Assembly: GCA_019057815.1 (NCBI GenBank) | Contig: JAHLWR010000016.1 | Span: 21,959-85,958 of the forward strand | DNA: 64,000 bases | From: Candidatus Heimdallarchaeota archaeon | GTDB taxonomy: Archaea; Asgardarchaeota; Heimdallarchaeia; Heimdallarchaeales; Heimdallarchaeaceae | Direction: 5' to 3' | Shown: positions 57,338 through 64,000 of the stretch, piece after piece | How positions within the stretch are numbered: the first letter of the stretch is position 1 | Layout: the number at the start of each line of letters is the position of its first letter | Made by a program: the position numbers and the translations under genes | The notes under the pieces: model-generated | Database searches by the model: none | Told to the model about the DNA's origin: nothing | What the model saw: the letters and a program-made list of their open reading frames with translations, nothing else

Positions 57338-58135
57338 TTAAGCAATTTCGAATTTGCCAAAACCATAAGAAGTTTTGCTACCAATTTGATAGAATTTAGC
57401 AAGAGACAAAAGCTTACCAATTTCATCATTCATTTTTTTGAGTTTGTAAGTGATTTCGCCAAAAATACCTTCTAATTTTATAGGTTTACCTTTACGTCTA
57501 TGTTGATTCCAAGAGAACAAACGAAGATCATAATTTTCAACAGTAACAGGAATATTTCTCCAGCTGCGATCCCAATGAATAGGGTAGCAACTAAGAAGAT
57601 GGAATTTGTTAAAACGATTGACACTTCGAACCAATGAATCGAGAAGAAGGGAAAAATCAACAAAAAGACAAGGCTTACCAGAACGATAGAAAGAAGTAGG
57701 AGAAATAAGACGGATACGGAGAAAAGGAGAAGGGGAAAGAGGGGAGAAAAAATCATTACGAATTTGAACATGAGAAAGAGAAGCATCTTTACCTGCAATA
57801 TGGAGATGCTTTATGCCAGAAAGAACATGAACAAATTCAGAAACAAGGTCCTCAAAAGAATCTAAAAAGAGAAAATGGGCGAAAATGCCAGAAGAATTAT
57901 GAGTAGTATAGAAAAAATAAGGACGAAAAGGAATAAGAGAATCACAAAAAACAGAGTGAAGAGAAGGGGAATCAAATAAATGAGAACCGAACCAACCACG
58001 AAGAACAGGACCATAATAAGGTAAATGAGAGAAAGAAGGAAAATCAATGAAAAAAGAAACATGAATGACTGAATGAGAAAGAAGCGATGAAAGAGAAGGA
58101 GAAAAAAACGAAGAAGAGGAAGAAGAAGGAGACAT
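57338..58135 (-). CDS. cas6: Cas6 CRISPR RNA endonuclease
   Basis: About 265 aa from the ATG at 58135. LPYYGPVLRGWFGSHLF near residue 37 and the C-terminal GEITYKLKKMNDEIGKLLSLAKFYQIGSKTSYGFGKFE match the Cas6 glycine-rich end. Cas6 cuts the repeat in the pre-crRNA. A frame to 58270 exists but is only Phe/Leu/Ser low-complexity sequence. The coding strand is extremely T/C-rich, unlike neighbours, giving runs of Ser at the N-terminus. The catalytic residue is not certain. Confidence 0.8.
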   Translation of the reverse strand: MSPSSSSSSFFSPSLSSLLSHSVIHVSFFIDFPSFSHLPYYGPVLRGWFGSHLFDSPSLHSVFCDSLIPFRPYFFYTTHNSSGIFAHFLFLDSFEDLVSEFVHVLSGIKHLHIAGKDASLSHVQIRNDFFSPLSPSPFLRIRLISPTSFYRSGKPCLFVDFSLLLDSLVRSVNRFNKFHLLSCYPIHWDRSWRNIPVTVENYDLRLFSWNQHRRKGKPIKLEGIFGEITYKLKKMNDEIGKLLSLAKFYQIGSKTSYGFGKFEIA

Positions 58136-58293
58136 AAAATGGAAAAAGAAAAGAAATATATCAAGTTTTAGATAAGCAAAGAGAAGAAAAAAAGAAAAGG
58201 TTAATAAAGAAAAAAAAGAAGAAGAAAGAAGAAAAAAAAAAGATAAGAAAAAGAGAAATGGAAAAAACAAGGACTAGAAGGAATTTCGTTGCG
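58136..58293 (+). promoter_or_regulatory. Purine-rich leader between cas6 and array 2
   Basis: The plus strand is almost only A and G for about 150 bases, with the cas6 start on one side and the first repeat of array 2 on the other. By repeat orientation it is the expected leader of array 2 and would also hold the divergent cas6 promoter. A TATA-like motif is not clear. Confidence 0.4.
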
Positions 58294-58476
58294 GTTACAA
58301 ACTAGCTTCGTCAAAAGAGAAGGTGGTAACGAAAAGTTTCTTTCCTGAGGGGATTGCAAAGGGCATGTTACAAACTAGCTTCGTCAAAAGAGAAGGTGGT
58401 AACATCCTTTGATTATGTTGTTCAAGTTTGGCTAAGTATGTTACAAACTAGCTTCGTCAAAAGAGAAGGTGGTAAC
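58294..58476 (+). CRISPR. CRISPR array 2 (3 repeats, 2 spacers)
   Basis: 37-nt repeats at 58294, 58367 and 58440 with 36-nt spacers. On the plus strand they begin gttacaaac and end ggtggtaac. This is the reverse orientation to arrays 1 and 3. The repeat differs by a few bases from arrays 1 and 3 (tttgt instead of attct end, gaag instead of gagg) and shares the tttgt form with the old repeats of array 1. The same cas6 should process all. Confidence 0.95.
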
Positions 58477-58619
58477 CAATACGATTGATCAAGGAATCAG
58501 AATTATATAACAAAAACGATTTTTATGTGCAAATTCTTAGGTTAAAGCTGTAATATTGCTACCAGCGTCTCATTTTCTTTTAGACTTTTGAAAGAATATT
58601 CTATCAGGATCTATCATGC

Positions 58620-59017
58620 AGGTTCTTCTTCACCCATTCCCCAAGAGAGATTCTAATCTTCTTTCTTGGGCTTGAAAGTAATCAAGTGTAAAAGCAAGAA
58701 GGAAATATCCTTCATTTGGGAGAAACCAAGGTTCTTTTACTGTTTCTTTATATATTCCTCGTTGTTTAGTTTTTAGTAGTTGAAGAAAGACTTGTAAGCT
58801 TGTTCTGTTTTTCGTGTTGCTTGTTGTGCAACTTGTGCTGGAAGTCTTTGATAATACTCATTTGTTTTAATTGTTGGGTATGCTTTGTTGTATGTGAAAA
58901 AAGTCCTTGTTGACTCCCATTCCTTTTTCATTAACCATAATGTGAGGTAATAAACATCTTTTGACCATCGTGTAAGTTGTTTGAGTATCCAGTACGTTTC
59001 TTTGTTTAATGATCTTA
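58620..59017 (-). pseudogene. Truncated, frameshifted tnpB remnant
   Basis: The minus strand translates to LNKETYWILKQLTRWSKDV, then a segment ending YYQRLPAQVAQQATRKTEQAYKSFFNY before a stop. In the next frame it goes on as LQLLKTKQRG, then WFLPNEGYFLL. This is the N-terminal part of a TnpB/OrfB protein broken by at least one frameshift and lacking the RuvC part. Thus a transposon once sat beside array 2. Confidence 0.7.
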
Positions 59018-59154
59018 AATGGTTTTATTATACTAAAAATATCATTTCTTCATCTTTACTTTCCTATTTAAACCCCAGTAAGACAATCAACTGAATGTAT
59101 TAGTACTCGAAAAAGTTCATTATTGTACAAAAAAACAAAACCTATAGTAAATTT

Positions 59155-59172
59155 AATAAATTATATATAAAT
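59155..59172 (+). promoter_or_regulatory. TATA box for the DNA polymerase gene
   Basis: AAATTATATATAAATAAT lies about 20-30 nt before the ATG at 59189, which is right for a leaderless archaeal transcript. Confidence 0.5.
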
Positions 59173-59188
59173 AATACTAAGATAAATC

Positions 59189-62100
59189 ATGTACAGTAAA
59201 TTAAAAGAACAAGAAGTGGCATTACTTAAGACATTGATACAAGACAATAGTGAGAATTTAGACTACAATATTATAAATATTCCACGATCTACTGAATTTT
59301 TCATTAATCTTGAAATTGAATCAGATAAATGGAATTTAACACACATTAGTATTGTCACTAGAGCAGACCATCATAGTGAAATTATATTATTGCTAGCTTT
59401 TAATTTAGATGCAAGACGTTTAGTGTTATGTCTCTTAGATGATAATTATGAGATTAATATATACACACAGACTGATGATTCACAAATAATTTACATGAAA
59501 AGTCCTAATTTACTTGATGGTATTGTTATCAGTGATATAGAAACCGTTATAGTAAGTATTTTGTTGGACTCTATGCAGAAAGAACAAAAGAAATTTAGAG
59601 AGTTTTTTACATACTTTCAAAAAAATAATAACCTTCCTCCCATACGTTTCAACTTACTTAAAGAACTACTCCTAAATAAAAGGAGAACATTATTCTTACT
59701 ACATAACGCTTCTTGTACTATAGAACAGCTAATAACTTCACATAGGAATGCAAAGGGAAATTTATTTAGCTTACATTCCTTAAATACTAAAAGTGTCAAA
59801 ACTGATTATAGCATCTCTAGTTATTTGTATAGTTTCAACTTTAGTAATCTCACTGTAGGTTTCTACTTTTCTTTATCTTCAATAGAAATAGGAAAATACA
59901 AATTTTGCTCTATAAAAATAAGTCCAGCAAAGAGAGGAAGTTCTACTCTCACTTATACTTGTGACTTAACAACTTTAACTAATGTTTTTCAAGAAAAATC
60001 AACAACTCTATTTGATTTAAGTGCAAATACTAATTATCCTAAAATAGACAATAAAGATGATAAAAAAGCAGTAGCCATAATTTGCGATTTTCCTAACCCC
60101 ATAATTGTCAAATCAATTCCAGAAAAAGAATTGAATGCTATTATTGATTCATTTTCTATTATTGCAATTTATGCAAAACTTTCCAACAGATTGAATTTAG
60201 CTAAACTAGAGAATTTGTTAGGATTGAAAATAGAAAAAACTAATATCCCTTTTTGTACTAAAATACGTTCAGCTGCAACAATCAGTAAACATATCCTTAG
60301 AAATTATTTAGTCCAAAAACTTAATCTAGATTTATATATAATTCAAAAAAACATTAAAAAATCACACAATTTCCTACAAAACTACAAACAGACTTACTTA
60401 GGTGGAAAAGTTGAGTGCTTTATTCACGGACTAGTCGAAACTACACTTGAACAAAAAATCTATTATTTAGATTTTACTGCTCTTTATCCTCATGCAGCTT
60501 GGATTTGTGAAGCACTATGGCTTTATCTTGTTTGTTCAAAGAATGAAATACAAAAATACATTAGAAAAGATATTAGCAATGTTATAAAACGTATTAAATT
60601 GAGTGTTAATGAAATTATTGAGAGTATAATAAAAAAGAAACCTTTACAAAAAAGAATCTTTCAAGGATTGGTAGGAAATTGCACTATTCACAGTGACATA
60701 CTCCTACAATTACCTAGAGACTTTAAGAATAAGAAAGTTGATTTGTTAGTTAAAGGACAAATATCAACTACACTCGTTGATCTCTCTCTAGCTATTGTAA
60801 GGGAAATTATAATTCATAAAAGACAAATAGATGAAATCTTTAGTCAAATTTCTTTTATAAAAGCAGAATATATCGATTTTCCTGTTTCATCTGAATATGG
60901 CAAAGAATTTTTTTCAATTCTCTGTTTATTTCGTAAAGATATCAAAGCAGAAATAAGAGAAATAAAAGAAAACCTCAAAAAAGGGAATAGCGCTAAAATT
61001 ACTATTTTAGAGTGTGAGCAATTATTTGTAAAAATTTTGATGAATGCTTGTTGTGGAATAAGTGGAGAAGGGATGTTAAATGAAAAATATACAGGAATTT
61101 TCTGTAATCCAATAGTGGCAAATGCAATATCAACCATTGGTCGCGCTTTTATTACTGTTGCTGAAATAACGGTTGATCACATTAACGCGTTAAAAATATA
61201 TACAGATACAGACAGTATCTTTGTTCGAGCTACAAAGACACAGCAAGAATATTTGTTATCTGTTTTTCAAGAAACTATTTTACTGAAAGACGAAATAGAA
61301 GAGAAATATAAGGATGGAGATTATATTACTCACATTTACATAGCAGGTAAGAAGAAATATGGCTACAAGACAAGTAAAGGTAGAATAGTATTCACTACTC
61401 ATAGTAAGGGGCAGTACTTGACAGAACCCTTCAAGAAAGCTCTTAAAGAATCCTATAAATACCTTTTTACGCCTACCTTCACAGAAGATACAACAGATAA
61501 AGCAGGTGAGATAGCATCACAATATCATAGTTATTTACAGAATGTTACTCTAAGCAGTCAGAAAAGCAGTATCTATACGGGTTTAAGAAAATTCAATAAA
61601 AGAACAATTACTTCTTATACTTGGCAATGGGAAGGAATAACCATCTATGTTAAATTTAATCTTCCGAATGGAAGTTACCTTGTAACTAATACTAGACAAA
61701 TCACAAAAGGATTAACTGGGGAATATTTGAATATTACAAAAGGAAAGAACAAATTGATCTTTTTCATTACCATATCAATAGATGTTGATAAACTAATTAG
61801 TGATTTTATAAAAAAATTTGATACAACAAATGAGGATATATTATTTAAGAAACAAAAAACCACCAACTCGTTACAAGGGTTTTATGGTTCTAATAATACT
61901 TATTATCTACAATATCTCTTGAATGATTATATCAGTTTTGAACGAAAAAAAATTGTTAAATATTACAAAAATTATTGGCTAGATGTTTATTATGACTGTA
62001 AGATAAATAATAAAGAACCTTTAGGAAAGAAAGAATTACTCTTATGGGAACAAATAACAAATTATAATAATTTAGAAGAAATAAAGAAACAAGCAGCTTT

Positions 62101-62506
62101 ACTGTTACATTCTTGGTATTTCCAGGAGTCAAATCAATTGAGTTTTGAAAAATCAGTAAAAGAGATTAAAGATTTAGATTTAAACTTTCTTAACCATCCA
62201 ACTTATCAGCTCTATCAAAACATTCTCTCAGAAGTATGTAAGGGGGTAACTATTACTAAGATCATACAAAACTCTATTAGTAAAATAGTAGCAGGATTTC
62301 AAACACTTGATGTTCTTATTGACCAATTAGTTACTAAAATAGAGAATAAGGAACACATTAAAAGAAGGATGCAAAATTACTTTCAGTACAACGAGCACAA
62401 AATTACTCGAGATATAGCTGAATATAAAGAAACCTTCATAATTACAAAACCTCAAGATGACAAAGTTAATGATGAAGAAATCCAAAACATTAAAGAAAAA
62501 TCATAA
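59189..62506 (+). CDS. Family-B DNA polymerase (protein-primed-like)
   Basis: 1105 aa. Polymerase motifs: YLGGKVECFIHG then motif A YLDFTALYPHAA (D428), motif B VKILMNACCGISG (K615; Ser-Tyr of the usual K-x3-N-S-x-Y-G replaced by Ala-Cys-Cys), motif C IYTDTDSIF (D673, D675), then a KKYGYK thumb motif. The G-G-x-V-E-x-F-x-x-G lead-in resembles the DNA_pol_B_2 type of plasmids and viruses. The N-terminal exonuclease motifs look degraded. About 400 residues follow motif C. It lies between CRISPR arrays 2 and 3. Confidence 0.8.
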   Translation: MYSKLKEQEVALLKTLIQDNSENLDYNIINIPRSTEFFINLEIESDKWNLTHISIVTRADHHSEIILLLAFNLDARRLVLCLLDDNYEINIYTQTDDSQIIYMKSPNLLDGIVISDIETVIVSILLDSMQKEQKKFREFFTYFQKNNNLPPIRFNLLKELLLNKRRTLFLLHNASCTIEQLITSHRNAKGNLFSLHSLNTKSVKTDYSISSYLYSFNFSNLTVGFYFSLSSIEIGKYKFCSIKISPAKRGSSTLTYTCDLTTLTNVFQEKSTTLFDLSANTNYPKIDNKDDKKAVAIICDFPNPIIVKSIPEKELNAIIDSFSIIAIYAKLSNRLNLAKLENLLGLKIEKTNIPFCTKIRSAATISKHILRNYLVQKLNLDLYIIQKNIKKSHNFLQNYKQTYLGGKVECFIHGLVETTLEQKIYYLDFTALYPHAAWICEALWLYLVCSKNEIQKYIRKDISNVIKRIKLSVNEIIESIIKKKPLQKRIFQGLVGNCTIHSDILLQLPRDFKNKKVDLLVKGQISTTLVDLSLAIVREIIIHKRQIDEIFSQISFIKAEYIDFPVSSEYGKEFFSILCLFRKDIKAEIREIKENLKKGNSAKITILECEQLFVKILMNACCGISGEGMLNEKYTGIFCNPIVANAISTIGRAFITVAEITVDHINALKIYTDTDSIFVRATKTQQEYLLSVFQETILLKDEIEEKYKDGDYITHIYIAGKKKYGYKTSKGRIVFTTHSKGQYLTEPFKKALKESYKYLFTPTFTEDTTDKAGEIASQYHSYLQNVTLSSQKSSIYTGLRKFNKRTITSYTWQWEGITIYVKFNLPNGSYLVTNTRQITKGLTGEYLNITKGKNKLIFFITISIDVDKLISDFIKKFDTTNEDILFKKQKTTNSLQGFYGSNNTYYLQYLLNDYISFERKKIVKYYKNYWLDVYYDCKINNKEPLGKKELLLWEQITNYNNLEEIKKQAALLLHSWYFQESNQLSFEKSVKEIKDLDLNFLNHPTYQLYQNILSEVCKGVTITKIIQNSISKIVAGFQTLDVLIDQLVTKIENKEHIKRRMQNYFQYNEHKITRDIAEYKETFIITKPQDDKVNDEEIQNIKEKS

Positions 62507-62692
62507 TTTAATGAAAAAAGTATAGTGTGATCATGAAAACGACTAGATCCTATTTTATAAAAAACTATACAATTTGCACATTTCAAAGAGTTATGATTAA
62601 ATTTGTCAATTATCAGTTATCTCCTCTTCTTCTACTATAGTTAGAGAATAGTTATGGGATAGAAGGAGAATGAATCCGAAGTGTTATCATAA

Positions 62693-64000
62693 GTTATTAT
62701 CTCCTCTTCTTATTGAGCTAAAATGTAACTAGAGCTGATTCTGTCTATTTAACTCAAAATGTCTATACGTTACCACCTCCTCTTTTGACGGAGCTAGAAT
62801 GTAACCCTCTCTCAGCCACCCTCCCAAGAAGAAATTTTGGGTTACCACCTCCTCTTTTGACGGAGCTAGAATGTAACTTCTACTAGTTTTTACGAAGCTG
62901 CAAGGATAGAGTAGTTACCACCTCCTCTTTTGACGGAGCTAGAATGTAACTTATCAGGAGAACTGGCTGATAATCACAGAAACCCGTTACCACCTCCTCT
63001 TTTGACGGAGCTAGAATGTAACCTTCTCAAGCAGAAGCCAATCAATAATGACCTGCGCGTTACCACCTCCTCTTTTGACGGAGCTAGAATGTAACGCTTA
63101 AGTGGCTTCCCAAGAACTGATTTATAATCTTGTTACCACCTCCTCTTTTGACGGAGCTAGAATGTAACAAAATCAGAAAAGAAGTACAACACTGTCATGG
63201 AAGTAGTTACCACCTCCTCTTTTGACGGAGCTAGAATGTAACGACTCAAGAACGTCTTCGTTACGGAGCACTTTGTAGGTTACCACCTCCTCTTTTGACG
63301 GAGCTAGAATGTAACTTAATAAGGTGAGTTTTACAAAAACTGAATAATGAAGTTACCACCTCCTCTTTTGACGGAGCTAGAATGTAACGCCCTTGACATA
63401 TTCTTAAACAAATTGGTTACTTTAAGGTTACCACCTCCTCTTTTGACGGAGCTAGAATGTAACGCCCTTGACATATTCTTAAACAAATTGGTTACTTTAA
63501 GGTTACCACCTCCTCTTTTGACGGAGCTAGAATGTAACGTCTTTAATGTGCGGAGGATTGTGGACTGCAAGTTTTTGTTACCACCTCCTCTTTTGACGGA
63601 GCTAGAATGTAACGTGAATATCCTAACTTCTGCTCAATTAATTCTCCCCGTTACCACCTCCTCTTTTGACGGAGCTAGAATGTAACCTGATCAGTTGGGG
63701 TATAAAAGGTGGGCTCCAGATGTAGTTACCACCTCCTCTTTTGACGGAGCTAGAATGTAACGATTGCTTCTTGAAAAGGCCCGCAGAGTTTATCCTCAGT
63801 TACCACCTCCTCTTTTGACGGAGCTAGAATGTAACGTTTGGAGAAAAGTATAGTAAGTTAAGCGGAGAAAGATGTTACCACCTCCTCTTTTGACGGAGCT
63901 AGAATGTAACGGCACGTTCGGTAGAATGACCGCTGGTTTATTAGAAGTTACCACCTCCTCTTTTGACGGAGCTAGAATGTAACGTTTGGAGAAAAGTATA
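62693..64000 (-). CRISPR. CRISPR array 3 (17 full repeats, runs off right edge)
   Basis: Full repeats start at 62769, 62841, 62914, 62986, 63059, 63132, 63206, 63279, 63352, 63427, 63502, 63577, 63650, 63725, 63799, 63874 and 63947, with a decayed one at 62693 and a trace at about 62616. Spacers are 35-38 nt. The repeat is the same as the right half of array 1. Decay at the left again places the leader and likely the adaptation genes to the right, outside the window. Two neighbouring spacers are identical, and the last spacer repeats an earlier one. Confidence 0.98.

Noticed and set aside
63331..63685. Reading frames on both strands through array 3 with repeated peptide units
   Set aside because: They are translations of the CRISPR repeat, with no start signal and exact 37-nt period.
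58294..64000. Casposon
   Set aside because: A family-B polymerase is present, but there is no Cas1 (casposase) gene and no clear long terminal inverted repeats.

Overview
The window is AT-rich archaeal DNA, most likely from an Asgard archaeon, possibly Heimdallarchaeia-like. The evidence is a Ras/Rab-type small GTPase (37.6-38.1 kb), several longin/roadblock-like and degenerate GTPase-like proteins, archaeal TATA boxes 20-30 nt before starts, GGTGA-type ribosome binding sites and GTG/TTG starts. No rRNA or tRNA gene was seen. Lineage is inference; no marker gene is present.

Layout. 0-15 kb: housekeeping and membrane genes. These include a cupin plus metallo-beta-lactamase pair, a DUF4139-like protein, an alpha/beta hydrolase, DegV, a winged-helix regulator with membrane proteins, longin-like and GTPase-like proteins, a TauE/SafE transporter, UDP-GlcNAc 2-epimerase, and a multi-TM protein with a longin-like tail. 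15-18 kb: a TnpB gene and a secreted M14 carboxypeptidase. 18.3-21.2 kb: a compact sulfur-relay operon (TusA, SQR-like flavoprotein, TusA, DsrE2, DsrE, HTH regulator). 21-26 kb: a TPR protein, a DUF123 nuclease, an IS605-type tnpB, a Dus enzyme and a broken second copy of the DUF123 gene. 26-33 kb: a restriction-modification island (two-gene type II system, a single-chain type IIG/ISP-like enzyme, a HEPN protein). 34-49 kb: two radical SAM enzymes (one paired with a 60-aa possible peptide substrate), the small GTPase with two unknown downstream genes, a GNAT plus NSAR/OSBS pair for N-acyl amino acids, a second DegV, a longin-like protein, a large CofD-like fusion and GlpD.

49.7-64 kb is a CRISPR island and the most interesting part. 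Three arrays share a 37-nt repeat family. Array 1 is 51.06-51.77 kb, array 2 is 58.29-58.48 kb, and array 3 starts at 62.7 kb and runs off the right edge. Around them lie cas6, two paralogous CARF-HEPN proteins (Csm6/Cas02710-like), a 972-aa protein combining coiled coil, longin-like, beta-rich, TIR-like and SAVED domains, and a 1105-aa family-B DNA polymerase. No cas1, cas2, cas10, Cas7-type gene or CD-NTase is visible in the window. The effectors look like sensors of cyclic oligonucleotides made by a type III Cas10 outside the window. A TIR-SAVED protein with an Asgard-style longin-like N-terminus in a CRISPR locus is the best candidate here for an undescribed arrangement.
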